Of a stretch of DNA of 45,093 nucleotides, positions 28,166 to 36,825 are shown piece by piece (within the stretch, counting starts at the first letter, position 1; each line of letters begins with the position of its first letter). The notes under the pieces are model-generated. The model was given only the letters and a program-made list of their open reading frames with translations. It was not told the DNA's origin and did not search any database. The stretch covers positions 1-45,093 of the forward strand of contig JAHEFS010000009.1 of assembly GCA_024640045.1 (NCBI GenBank), given 5' to 3'. The position numbers and the translations under genes were made by a program. This stretch comes from Chromatiales bacterium (GTDB lineage Bacteria; Pseudomonadota; Gammaproteobacteria; Xanthomonadales; SZUA-36).

Positions 28166-29458
28166 GTGCCAACCCGACACTGGAAGTTGCACGCCGGCCG
28201 TTTGATCTTCGGCCTCGCACTGCTGTGCCTGGCCGGCTTGCTGTCCGGCCAATTGCTCGCTGTGATGCTGGGGGCAGCCGGGCTATACCTGTGCTGGGTG
28301 GTGTACAACTGTTTCAGGCTGTACGCATGGTTACGAGAGGGCACAGGTAACCCACCCGAGAGCCTCGGTATCTGGTCCGACATCTTCGACCGACTCAATG
28401 AGTTGCAGAAGCGCAGCCTCGCACAGCAAAAACAGTATCAATCCGTGATCCGGGAATTCCAGAGCATGTCAGACGCCTTTCCGGATGCCACCCTCGTGAT
28501 TGACCAGGGCGACAACCTGACCTGGTTCAATAATGCCGCGAACCGTCTGCTGGGCCTGCGGGTGCCGGAAGACCTCGGCCAGGCGGTCACCAACCTGCTG
28601 CGTGAACCCGACTTCGCGGACTGGATGGCCGTCGGAGACAAGGTTCAGCGGCATTTTGAAATGCCCAGCCCGATCGATGGCAATATCCGCCTCAGCATCA
28701 GCACGGTCCGTTACCGCGATGGACAACGATTACTGGTGCTTCGCGACGTTACTGAGATCCACAACCTCGAGAAGATTCGCCGCGACTTCGTAGCCAACGT
28801 TTCGCACGAGTTGCGGACGCCCCTCACGGTGCTGCTCGGCTATCTCGAGTCGATGTCCGATCAGCCTTCCGATGATATCGTGCCGGTGATCCACCGGATG
28901 CAGGAGCAGGCCCGCCAGATGCAGGCCTTGCTGAACGACCTGCTCGAACTGTCCCGACTGCAATCCGCTGATCACGACCAAGAGGACCAGGAGGTCGATG
29001 TGCCGGCGATCCTGATGCAACTGAAGGAACAGTCGGGTGAGCTCAGCCAGGGCAAACACGACATCCGGTTCGAGATAGAACCGGGTTTGCGCTTGCTGGG
29101 TAACGCGACTGACCTGGAAAGCGCTTTTCGCAACCTCGTCAACAATGCCATTCATTACACGCCGGAAGGAGGCGCGATCGCGGTTCGCTGGGAAGAACGC
29201 GAACAAGGCCTGTGCTTCAGCGTGACGGATTCGGGCATTGGTATTCCGTCCCGAGACATCCCCCGGCTAACAGAACGGTTTTACCGTGTAGGCTCAGACC
29301 GTTCACGCTATTCTGGCGGCACGGGGCTCGGTCTTTCCATCGTCAAGCACGTGTTAAACACGCACGATGCGAATCTGGTGATTGAGAGCGAGCTGGGTTC
29401 GGGCAGCGCCTTTACCTGCGTGTTCCCCATTGAACGCCGTAGTTCAAGAACCGTTTGA
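28166..29458 (+). CDS. phoR: Phosphate regulon sensor kinase PhoR
   Basis: Membrane histidine kinase that phosphorylates PhoB when phosphate is low; kept off by the Pst complex with PhoU. 430 residues, normal length. Two close transmembrane segments (about 12-55) with no real periplasmic domain, a linker, a PAS domain (about 95-200, SMSDAFPDATLVIDQGDNLTWFN), H-box NVSHELRTPL with His214, N-box FRNLVNNAIHYTP, and G boxes DSGIGIP and GGTGLGLSIVKHV. Start GTG at 28166. Confidence 0.96.
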   Translation: MPTRHWKLHAGRLIFGLALLCLAGLLSGQLLAVMLGAAGLYLCWVVYNCFRLYAWLREGTGNPPESLGIWSDIFDRLNELQKRSLAQQKQYQSVIREFQSMSDAFPDATLVIDQGDNLTWFNNAANRLLGLRVPEDLGQAVTNLLREPDFADWMAVGDKVQRHFEMPSPIDGNIRLSISTVRYRDGQRLLVLRDVTEIHNLEKIRRDFVANVSHELRTPLTVLLGYLESMSDQPSDDIVPVIHRMQEQARQMQALLNDLLELSRLQSADHDQEDQEVDVPAILMQLKEQSGELSQGKHDIRFEIEPGLRLLGNATDLESAFRNLVNNAIHYTPEGGAIAVRWEEREQGLCFSVTDSGIGIPSRDIPRLTERFYRVGSDRSRYSGGTGLGLSIVKHVLNTHDANLVIESELGSGSAFTCVFPIERRSSRTV

Positions 29459-29496
29459 TCGCCAATATCCAGCCCGCACTACGCTCAGCGTCAGAA

Positions 29497-29530
29497 CTGT
29501 CACAATCACGTCACACATTGCCTCTAAGCT
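29497..29530 (+). promoter_or_regulatory. Pho box and -10 of pstS
   Basis: CTGTCA-CAATC-ACGTCA followed by CA (29497-29515), then 11 bases from the second half-site to a weak TAAGCT (29525-29530). The spacing from the first half-site to the -10 is 28, against 27 at phoB. A poor -10 with a good activator site fits strong PhoB dependence. A leader of about 45 bases carries GGAGG 8 bases before the pstS ATG. Confidence 0.8.
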
Positions 29531-29581
29531 TATTGTCAATCAGGTATTTGCCTGACTGAATCACGACTGGAGGCCTACAAA

Positions 29582-30553
29582 ATGCTCGTTCGTCTTACGC
29601 TGTTCACAAGCCTGTTGTTTGGCTGTGCCCTGGCCGGTCCGGCCTGGAGCCAGGCCGGAGTAGATCCCACCCTGCCTGACTATGCCAAAACCAGCGGCGT
29701 ATCCGGCAACCTGTCCAGTGTCGGGTCCGATACGCTGGCCAACCTGATGACGCTGTGGGCGGAATCCTTCAAGAAGACCTATCCGAACGTCAACCTGCAG
29801 ATTCAGGCGGCCGGTTCCTCGACAGCGCCACCCGCGCTGACCGAAGGAACTTCCAGCCTCGGCCCCATGAGCCGGATGATGAAAGACAAAGAAATCGAAG
29901 CCTTCGAAAAGCGTCATCGATACAAGCCCACACCGGTGGCCGTCGCCATCGATGCACTGGCTGTTTTCGTGCACAAGGACAACCCGCTAGCAGGCCTGTA
30001 CATCGACCAGGTCGACGCCATATTTTCTTCAACGCGCACCTGCGGTGCAGCACAATCCATTGATACCTGGGGGCAATTGGGACTGACTGGCGCCTGGGAA
30101 AACCGTGAAGTTCAGCTTTATGGCCGCAACTCGGTCTCCGGCACCTATGGCTACTTCAAGGACCACGCGTTGTGTAAAGGGGACTTTCGCAATACCGTGA
30201 ACGAACAGCCCGGATCGGCTTCGGTGGTCCAGTCGGTCAGTTCTTCTATCAATGGGATCGGCTATTCCGGCATCGGTTACACCACGTCCTCGGTCAGGGC
30301 CGTTCCACTATCGCGTGATCGCGGCAAACCGTTCGTGGAAGCGACACCCGCCATGGCTATTTCGGGCGGCTACCCACTGGCGCGCTTCCTATACGTCTAT
30401 GTCAACAAGGAACCCGGCAAACCCCTGTCCCCAATCACCCTCGAATTTTTGAAACTGGTGCTGTCAAAACAGGGGCAGGAAGTGGTGGTGAAAGACGGCT
30501 ACATACCCTTACCCGCCGCGGTCGCCAACCGGGAACTGGAAAAACTCCGCTAG
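29582..30553 (+). CDS. pstS: Phosphate-binding protein PstS
   Basis: Periplasmic phosphate receptor for the Pst ABC transporter. 323 residues with an N-terminal signal peptide (about 1-23). Phosphate-site motifs: [12 protein letters not shown] near the mature N-terminus and [16 protein letters not shown] in the second domain. Two Cys (TCGAAQ and ALCKGD) may form a disulfide. It belongs to the subgroup seen in many marine gammaproteobacteria rather than the E. coli type. It has its own Pho box and is transcribed apart from pstCAB-phoU, which lies about 10 kb away on the other strand. Confidence 0.93.
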   Translation: MLVRLTLFTSLLFGCALAGPAWSQAGVDPTLPDYAKTSGVSGNLSSVGSDTLANLMTLWAESFKKTYPNVNLQIQAAGSSTAPPALTEGTSSLGPMSRMMKDKEIEAFEKRHRYKPTPVAVAIDALAVFVHKDNPLAGLYIDQVDAIFSSTRTCGAAQSIDTWGQLGLTGAWENREVQLYGRNSVSGTYGYFKDHALCKGDFRNTVNEQPGSASVVQSVSSSINGIGYSGIGYTTSSVRAVPLSRDRGKPFVEATPAMAISGGYPLARFLYVYVNKEPGKPLSPITLEFLKLVLSKQGQEVVVKDGYIPLPAAVANRELEKLR

Positions 30554-30569
30554 GTTTCTGCCAGCGGTA

Positions 30570-30595
30570 CGAATGCCACAACCTCGGGGCATTCG
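30570..30595 (+). terminator. Hairpin after pstS
   Basis: CGAATGCC (30570-30577) and GGCATTCG (30588-30595) form an 8-bp stem 16 bases past the pstS stop. No T run follows, so it may be a stabilising 3' hairpin rather than an efficient terminator. Confidence 0.45.
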
Positions 30596-30697
30596 ACTCA
30601 TCGTGCAACTGAAACGGCTGAGTTCAGACCGGTCATTGGCCAGGGTTCCGGACCCACCCGATTCCCGGAAGCAAGCGGATTCCAAATCGTTTCGCTA

Positions 30698-30731
30698 ACG
30701 TCACAGAAATGTCACAAATGCTCCCTACACT
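30698..30731 (+). promoter_or_regulatory. Pho box and -10 of the porin gene
   Basis: ACGTCA-CAGAA-ATGTCA followed by CA (30698-30716), 11 bases, then TACACT (30726-30731). First half-site to -10 spacing is 28, as at pstS. Places the porin in the PhoB regulon. Confidence 0.8.
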
Positions 30732-30776
30732 GCAGGCGCAGATCCAGTTAAACCCAAATTCAAAGGACACTGAAGC

Positions 30777-32060
30777 ATGAGCAGGAAAGTTTATTCGTTG
30801 GTCGCTGCCAGCCTGATGACCGCTGCCACCGCCAGCACCACGTATGCGGACACCGATTCCGACATCCAGGCCCTGCAAGAGCAGCTTATGGTCCTGAGCC
30901 AGAGACTCGACGACCTGGAGCTGTCCAACCAGGCGCTCAAGGAAGAAAACGAGCGTCTGCAGTCCGCCCGGGTCGAGGACAGCGCCGCTATCGCCGAACT
31001 GGCCACTAACACCCAGGAAGTATCCGATCGGCTCGAAGAATCGGCCGGCAAAGCTTCGTGGGCTGACAACATCAGAATCAAGGGCGACTTTCGTTTTCGC
31101 CACGAAACCATTGATGAGCAGGACAAATCAAGTCGTCGCCGTGACCGGATTCGTGCCCGTGCGGCCATCCTTGCTGATGTGACGGATACCGTGGAAGTCG
31201 GCCTTGGCATTGCCAGCGGCGGTGACGATCCGGTTTCCACGAACCAGACCCTCGGTGGTGGCGGCTCGACCAAGGACATCAACCTCGATCTGGCCTATTT
31301 CGACTGGTCCGGCCTGGCGAATACCCATGTCGTTGGCGGCAAATTCAAGAACATCCTGTATCGGCCGGGCAAGAATGGGCTGCTGTGGGACGGTGACTGG
31401 AACCCCGAGGGCGCCGGCTTGGCTTGGGATAACGGCAGCTTTTTCGCCAACGTCCTGGGAACCTGGCTGGAAAGCGACAGCAATAAGGAAACCGAGTTCT
31501 CTTACGGCGGCCAGCTGGGGTTCTCACATGACTTCGATGACTTCAAGCTGACGACGGGCATCGGTTATTACCAAATCAACACCAAGGGCAAAGGCTCGTT
31601 CTTTGGAGAAGACGACGACTTTTTCGGTAACAGTTTCGACCCGGACAACCTGACTTACCTGTACAACTACGAAGAACTGGAAGCTTTCGCAGACCTGGGC
31701 TTCGATATCGCCGGACGGCCCTTCAGCGTCTTCCTGGATTACGTGCAAAACCTGGACGCCGGAGAATATGACACGGGCTATGCCGGCGGCTTCAAGTATG
31801 GCAGCGCGAAGAATCAGGGAACCTGGGAATTCGGTTACGTCTATCAGAACCTCGAAGCGGACGCGGCCTATGGCCTGCTGGTCGATTCGGACTTCGGTGG
31901 CGGCGGGACCGACTCGCGCGGTCACATTCTGAAAGGCGGCTACGCGATCGCGAAGAACTGGAACGCCAATTTCACGTATTTCATCAACCAGCGCTACATC
32001 AGCAGCGCAGATGAGCGCGATTTCGACCGGATGCAACTCGACCTCAATTTCAAGTATTGA
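30777..32060 (+). CDS. Putative porin with N-terminal coiled coil, Pho-regulated
   Basis: Outer-membrane beta-barrel of 427 residues. Signal peptide to about residue 24 (TTYA), then a Leu-rich coiled coil (about 28-85, IQALQEQLMVLSQRLDDLELSNQ) of the kind that trimerises and contacts peptidoglycan. A barrel follows from about 98 (IRIKGDFRFRHE) to the C-terminal LDLNFKY. It resembles the 'putative porin' family (Pfam Porin_5). From its Pho box and neighbours it probably admits phosphate or polyphosphate, like OprP/OprO in Pseudomonas, but it is not clearly their homolog. AAGGA lies 9 bases before the ATG. A strong terminator follows. Confidence 0.85.
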   Translation: MSRKVYSLVAASLMTAATASTTYADTDSDIQALQEQLMVLSQRLDDLELSNQALKEENERLQSARVEDSAAIAELATNTQEVSDRLEESAGKASWADNIRIKGDFRFRHETIDEQDKSSRRRDRIRARAAILADVTDTVEVGLGIASGGDDPVSTNQTLGGGGSTKDINLDLAYFDWSGLANTHVVGGKFKNILYRPGKNGLLWDGDWNPEGAGLAWDNGSFFANVLGTWLESDSNKETEFSYGGQLGFSHDFDDFKLTTGIGYYQINTKGKGSFFGEDDDFFGNSFDPDNLTYLYNYEELEAFADLGFDIAGRPFSVFLDYVQNLDAGEYDTGYAGGFKYGSAKNQGTWEFGYVYQNLEADAAYGLLVDSDFGGGGTDSRGHILKGGYAIAKNWNANFTYFINQRYISSADERDFDRMQLDLNFKY

Positions 32061-32077
32061 GATCACCTGCATGACCC

Positions 32078-32113
32078 GGCCGGTGGGGAGCTTCAAGCCT
32101 CCCACCGGCCTTT
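32078..32113 (+). terminator. Intrinsic terminator of the porin gene
   Basis: Perfect 10-bp stem GGCCGGTGGG (32078-32087) with CCCACCGGCC (32101-32110), a 13-base loop, then TTTGATT. The T-rich tail runs into the ppk half Pho site at 32116. Confidence 0.8.
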
Positions 32114-32115
32114 GA

Positions 32116-32149
32116 TTGTCATGAAAGCAGCGCAGCAAGCCACTATACT
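32116..32149 (+). promoter_or_regulatory. ppk promoter with a degenerate Pho box
   Basis: TTGTCA (32116-32121) is followed by TGAAA and a poor second half GCAGCG (32127-32132), then 11 bases and TATACT (32144-32149). The spacing from TTGTCA to the -10 is 28, the same as at pstS and the porin, although only one half-site is good. The -10 ends 8 bases before the annotated ATG of ppk. Confidence 0.5.
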
Positions 32150-32157
32150 GTGGAGTC

Positions 32158-34290
32158 ATGGAACCCAGTGTCATTCCCTTACCGGTCAGCAAGAACCTGT
32201 TGCAGGACCTGGAACAGCATCCGCCGACGAATTTGCGGGACCACCGCCTGTACGTCAATCGTGAACTGAGCCTGCTGCGATTCAACAAACGCGTACTGGC
32301 GCAAGCATGTGACACAGAGGTCCAGTTACTCGAACGCCTGCGGTTTCTGAGCATTTCGAGGTTACTGCTGGACGAGTTCTTCGAAGTCCGGGTCGCCGCC
32401 CTGCGCCAGCGAATTCTGCATGGTGCTGCGAAACCGGGCCCCGACGGCATGACTCCACGACGCACCATGGCCCGGATTCGCGAAGAATCGATTGCACTGA
32501 TCGACGAGCAATACCGGATATTCCGCGAAGATCTGAAACCGGAACTGGAACGACAGGACATTCGGTTCCTGGAAGCCAGGCAGTGGTCGGAGCGCCAGAC
32601 CCGCTGGCTGGAACATTACTTTCAACGGGAGCTCATGCCGGTCCTGAGTCCGCTGGGACTGGATCCGGTGCATCCGTTCCCCCGGTTGCTGACCAAGAGT
32701 CTGAATTTCGCAGTCGAATTACGCGGCAAGGACGCTTTTGGGCGTGAAGGTTCTATGGCATTGGTACGCGCGCCGCGTTCCCTGCCAAGGTTGATTCGCA
32801 TCCCACGCTCCTATACGCGCGGCCCCAACGATTTCGTTTTTCTCTCATCCGTGCTGCAGCACTTCATGGCCGAGTTGTTTCCGGGTATGGAAGTGGCCGG
32901 AAGCCACCAGTTCCGCGTTACGCGCGATTCCGAACTGCTGGTGGACGAAGAAGAAATCGAGGACCTGGCCAACGCGCTGCGCGGCGAGCTGGCGGAACGT
33001 GGTTTTGCTGCCGCGGTGCGCCTTGAGGTCCGGCCAAGCTGCCCGGAAGCGGTAGCCAAGTTCCTGACACACCGGTTCGAACTCACACCCGAGGACGTCT
33101 ACCAGTGCAACGGTCCGGTCAACCTGTCCCGCCTGACCGAGGCGATCGACCTGATTGACCGGCCAGACTTGAAGTACCCGGTCTATAACCCGGGATTACC
33201 CCTTGAAGTCAGCGGCAAACCCAACCTGTTTACTGCGATTCGGCGCAGCGATGTTCTGTTGCACCATCCATACCAGGGTTTCACACCCGTGCTGGAACTG
33301 CTTCGCCAGGCGAGCCTGGACCCGGATGTGCTGGCCATCAAGCAAACCCTGTACCGGACGGGCATCAATTCCCAGATCGTGCACCTGTTGGTCGATGCGG
33401 CTCGCGCTGGCAAAGACGTCACCGCCGTGGTCGAACTCCGTGCACGGTTCGACGAAGAGGCCAACATTCGGCTTGCCGCGCGCTTACAGGATGCCGGAGT
33501 GCAGGTCGTCTACGGCATCGTCGGCCACAAAGCCCACGCCAAGATGCTGATGATCGTACGGCGTGAACCCAAAGGAATCCGGCGCTATGTTCACCTCGGC
33601 ACCGGTAACTACCATGCCGGAACGGCGGCGCTCTACACCGACCTCGGCCTGCTGACGTCCAATCCCGAGATTGGCGAGGACGTCCACCGCGTGTTCCAGG
33701 AACTGTCCGGACTCGGCAAGGTGCTGAAGATGACCCACCTGCTGCATTCGCCCTTCACGCTGTACGAAGGCTTGCTCGAGCGGATCAAGCGGGAAACTGA
33801 AAATGCCACCAAGGGGTTACCTGCCAGCATCGACTTGAAAACGAACGCAATGACCGAGCCCAAGATCATCCGCGCCCTCTACAACGCTTCTCAGGCCGGC
33901 GTAACCGTACGCTTGCTGGTGCGGGGAATCTGTGTACTTCGGCCGGGGATTCCCGGGCTTTCGGAGAACATCCAGGTTCGCTCCATCATCGGGCGTTTCC
34001 TGGAACATGCCCGAGTTTACTGTTTCGAAAACAATGGCCAGCGCGAAGTGTGGTGCTCCAGCGCCGATTGCATGGAACGCAACCTGTTCCAGCGGGTCGA
34101 AGTGGCGTTTCCCATTCTCTCGCCAGGCCTGAACAAGCGAGTCTACGAAGAAACCATCGCTTTGCCCTGGAGCCGAAAAATGCTTGCCTGGGATATGCAT
34201 GCTGATGGTACTTACCGGCCGACCAGCGAAGGCGACGAGAAAAAACTGCGGCACCCTCAGCAACGCCTGATGAAGTTACATCGCGGTTGA
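32158..34290 (+). CDS. ppk: Polyphosphate kinase 1
   Basis: Polymerises the gamma-phosphate of ATP into inorganic polyphosphate. 710 residues. N domain with VNRELSLLRFNKRVL and LLLDEFFEVRVAALRQRI; catalytic histidines His460 (HKAHAKM) and His479 (YVHLGTGNYH) are 19 residues apart, as His435 and His454 in E. coli. The C-terminal domain has IRALYNASQAGVTVRLLVRGICVLRPG. The predicted transcript starts only 1-3 bases before the ATG, so translation may be leaderless; no better in-frame start was found. ppx follows after 42 bases. Confidence 0.95.
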   Translation: MEPSVIPLPVSKNLLQDLEQHPPTNLRDHRLYVNRELSLLRFNKRVLAQACDTEVQLLERLRFLSISRLLLDEFFEVRVAALRQRILHGAAKPGPDGMTPRRTMARIREESIALIDEQYRIFREDLKPELERQDIRFLEARQWSERQTRWLEHYFQRELMPVLSPLGLDPVHPFPRLLTKSLNFAVELRGKDAFGREGSMALVRAPRSLPRLIRIPRSYTRGPNDFVFLSSVLQHFMAELFPGMEVAGSHQFRVTRDSELLVDEEEIEDLANALRGELAERGFAAAVRLEVRPSCPEAVAKFLTHRFELTPEDVYQCNGPVNLSRLTEAIDLIDRPDLKYPVYNPGLPLEVSGKPNLFTAIRRSDVLLHHPYQGFTPVLELLRQASLDPDVLAIKQTLYRTGINSQIVHLLVDAARAGKDVTAVVELRARFDEEANIRLAARLQDAGVQVVYGIVGHKAHAKMLMIVRREPKGIRRYVHLGTGNYHAGTAALYTDLGLLTSNPEIGEDVHRVFQELSGLGKVLKMTHLLHSPFTLYEGLLERIKRETENATKGLPASIDLKTNAMTEPKIIRALYNASQAGVTVRLLVRGICVLRPGIPGLSENIQVRSIIGRFLEHARVYCFENNGQREVWCSSADCMERNLFQRVEVAFPILSPGLNKRVYEETIALPWSRKMLAWDMHADGTYRPTSEGDEKKLRHPQQRLMKLHRG

Positions 34291-34332
34291 ACGATCGCTA
34301 CTTTCCGCCGCCGGCACTCAGATGACCCGATC

Positions 34333-35850
34333 GTGAACGAGTCCGAATCCACCCTCAACGAAGCTGCAGAAACCTTTGCCGCGGTTGACCTGGGCAGCAA
34401 CAGTTTTCACCTGCTGGTCGCCCGGCGCACCCATGGCGAACTGAGGGTGTTGGACCGGATCAAGGAAATGGTCCAACTGGGTGGAGGTCTGGATTCCGAG
34501 GGACGACTGGAAGAGGAAACGCGGATGCGTGCGATCGACTGCCTGGCGCGATTCGGCCAGCGGCTTCGCGGTCTTCCACCGGGTAATATTCGCGCCGTCG
34601 GGACACAGACCCTGCGCCGAATGCTCAATGCCAATTCTTTCCTGATGGTGGCCGAGACAGCCCTGGGGTGCCCGGTTGAAATCATTGCCGGTCGCGAAGA
34701 AGCGAGGTTGATTTACCTCGGTGTTTCACAGGGTGTGTCCGGTACCGGCGACCGAAGACTGGTCATCGATATCGGCGGTGGCAGTACCGAGATCGTGGTC
34801 GGCACCGGCCCCAAACCCCGCGAACTGGAAAGTCTGCAGTTCGGCTGCGTTTCGGTCACGAAGCGTTTTTTTCCGGACGGCCGGGTCGATAGCAATCGCT
34901 GGAACGGCGCCTTGCGCGCGGTTCGCACTGAGTTGCAGGAACTCCAGCAACCTTTCAGGGACACGGGGTGGGACCGGGCAATTGGTTCCTCCGGCAGCAT
35001 TCGCGCTATTGCATCGATCTGCCATGCCATGGGGTGGTGCGAAAAGAACATCAACCGCGCTGCCCTGGAAAAATTGTCCCGGTCACTGTTGAGCTTCCAG
35101 ACCGCAGCCGCCATCGACTTGCCCGGTCTGAGCGAGCGACGCCGGCCGGTTATCGCCGGCGGCGCCGTTATTTTGCAAGCCTGCTTCGATGCGCTCGCGA
35201 TCGAAACCCTCGAAGTTTCGCCCTTCGCCTTAAGGGAAGGGGTCCTGCACGATTTGCTGGGCCGTCTGGAAAACCGGGACCCTCGGGACAAAACGGTCCA
35301 GGCTTTTCAGTCCCGCTACGGCGTGGACAAGAAGCAGGCGGAACGGATCCAGAAAACGGCGTTGATGATATTTGATCAGATCGCACATGAGGCCATGCTG
35401 GGAGCTGGGCATCGTGAGACACTGGCCTGGGCTGCCGATTTGCACGAGACCGGGCTGGGAATCTCACATAGCCAGTATGAACGGCACTCCGGCTACCTGG
35501 TCCAGGAATCCGACATGGCGGGGTTCTCACGCCAGGAGCAGTTATTCCTGGCGGCACTGGTACGTCACCATCGCCGTGCCATCGCCCCCGAATACGCCGA
35601 CCTGCTCCCGGCCAGACTGCATGCCCCCCTGCGCCACCTGCTGTTCTGCCTGCGACTGGCCTGGGTGCTGTGCAGAACCCGCGAAGATTCATCGGTTCCC
35701 CGTTTCACGGTCGAGGTCGATGGCCAGCAACTGGTCGCCCGTTTCCCGGCGGACTGGGTTTCGGGGCGTCCCCTGACTGCTGCAGATCTCGAACAGGAAC
35801 GCTGCGAACTGCAGGCGCTGGGATTCGACTTCCATTTTGCGGGCGACTGA
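34333..35850 (+). CDS. ppx: Exopolyphosphatase Ppx
   Basis: Releases phosphate from polyphosphate ends; Ppx/GppA family. 505 residues. The actin-like domain starts FAAVDLGSNSFHLLVARR and has VIDIGGGSTEIVVG and IGSSGSIRAIA. The C-terminal HD-like domain contains HETGLGISHSQYERHSGYLVQ. Start GTG at 34333. In operon with ppk and 4 bases before epmA. GppA (pppGpp hydrolysis) is the main alternative, but the ppk neighbour favours Ppx. Confidence 0.93.
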   Translation: MNESESTLNEAAETFAAVDLGSNSFHLLVARRTHGELRVLDRIKEMVQLGGGLDSEGRLEEETRMRAIDCLARFGQRLRGLPPGNIRAVGTQTLRRMLNANSFLMVAETALGCPVEIIAGREEARLIYLGVSQGVSGTGDRRLVIDIGGGSTEIVVGTGPKPRELESLQFGCVSVTKRFFPDGRVDSNRWNGALRAVRTELQELQQPFRDTGWDRAIGSSGSIRAIASICHAMGWCEKNINRAALEKLSRSLLSFQTAAAIDLPGLSERRRPVIAGGAVILQACFDALAIETLEVSPFALREGVLHDLLGRLENRDPRDKTVQAFQSRYGVDKKQAERIQKTALMIFDQIAHEAMLGAGHRETLAWAADLHETGLGISHSQYERHSGYLVQESDMAGFSRQEQLFLAALVRHHRRAIAPEYADLLPARLHAPLRHLLFCLRLAWVLCRTREDSSVPRFTVEVDGQQLVARFPADWVSGRPLTAADLEQERCELQALGFDFHFAGD

Positions 35851-35854
35851 TCCC

Positions 35855-36814
35855 GTGTCCGATAGCCCGGTAACCGGGACCTGGAGTCCCACGTGCGATC
35901 ATTCGGCCCTCAAGGCACGGGCGGAATTGTTGAACACGATGCGTGCTTTTTTTACACAAAGGTCGGTCCTGGAAGTCGAGACTCCCGTCCTGTCAGCTGC
36001 AGGCAACAGCGACCCTGGCCTGACCCAGTGGCAAACGCGCACCATACAAACCTGGCTGAGAACATCGCCCGAATATGCAATGAAGCGGCTACTGGCGGCG
36101 GGGAGCGGCGATATCTACGAACTGGGCCGCGTGTTCCGTGGAGATGAATCCGGCCGCCACCACAACCGGGAATTCACCCTGCTGGAGTGGTACCGGGTGG
36201 GTTGGAATTACCATGAATTGATGAATGAAGTGGGCGAATTGATCGATGCCTGCTGGCCTGGTTCGGGTCTGGCAGAACAGCGTTTCAGCTACCGGGAACT
36301 GTTTCGGCAATTCGCCGGGATCGATCCGCTGCGAGACACTGACAGCAACCTCCGCGATCGATTGCGGGCGGCCCAAATCGACTTGCCAGACCCTGCAAGA
36401 CGAGAATGCCTCGACCTGCTTCTGAGTCAGGTCATCCAGCCCCAATTGCCCGATCGCAGCTTGACTTTCGTTTACGACTTCCCGCCCGACCAGGCGGCAC
36501 TGGCCCGGGTACGGCAGGATGCCACCCCGGTGGCGGAGCGTTTCGAGCTTTTCCTGGGTTCTGTGGAACTGGCCAATGGCTATCAGGAATTAACCGATCC
36601 CATTGAGCAGCGGCAGAGATTCGACGCCGAAAATGCGGCAAGAAGCAAGCGCGGCGATGCGCCCGTCGTTCTGGACGAGCAATTATTGGCAGCGATGTCC
36701 TCGGGTTTGCCTGAGTGCGCCGGCGTGGCCCTGGGCGTGGACCGCCTGCTCATGGCCATGACCGGGGCCAGCCACCTCCGGGACGTGCTGGTATTTCCGG
36801 CCGATCGCGCCTGA
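35855..36814 (+). CDS. epmA: Elongation factor P--(R)-beta-lysine ligase EpmA
   Basis: Class II lysyl-tRNA-synthetase paralog without anticodon-binding domain that attaches (R)-beta-lysine to EF-P, relieving stalling at polyproline. 319 residues. Motifs: VLEVETPVLS, TSPEYAMKRLLAAGSGDIYELGRVFRGDESGRHHNREFTLLEWYR, ELANGYQELTD and GVALGVDRLLMAMTG. The GTG at 35855 (SDSPVTGTWSP) matches the E. coli N-terminus better than a TTG at 35837 inside ppx. It lies 4 bases after the ppx stop and ends 11 bases from convergent cpxA. Confidence 0.94.
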   Translation: MSDSPVTGTWSPTCDHSALKARAELLNTMRAFFTQRSVLEVETPVLSAAGNSDPGLTQWQTRTIQTWLRTSPEYAMKRLLAAGSGDIYELGRVFRGDESGRHHNREFTLLEWYRVGWNYHELMNEVGELIDACWPGSGLAEQRFSYRELFRQFAGIDPLRDTDSNLRDRLRAAQIDLPDPARRECLDLLLSQVIQPQLPDRSLTFVYDFPPDQAALARVRQDATPVAERFELFLGSVELANGYQELTDPIEQRQRFDAENAARSKRGDAPVVLDEQLLAAMSSGLPECAGVALGVDRLLMAMTGASHLRDVLVFPADRA

Positions 36815-36825
36815 GCGGTGGTGGG

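Noticed and set aside
31524-32561. Minus-strand open frame of 345 codons across the porin 3' end and ppk 5' end
   Set aside because: Spans a strong terminator and promoter belonging to the plus strand and shows no family features.
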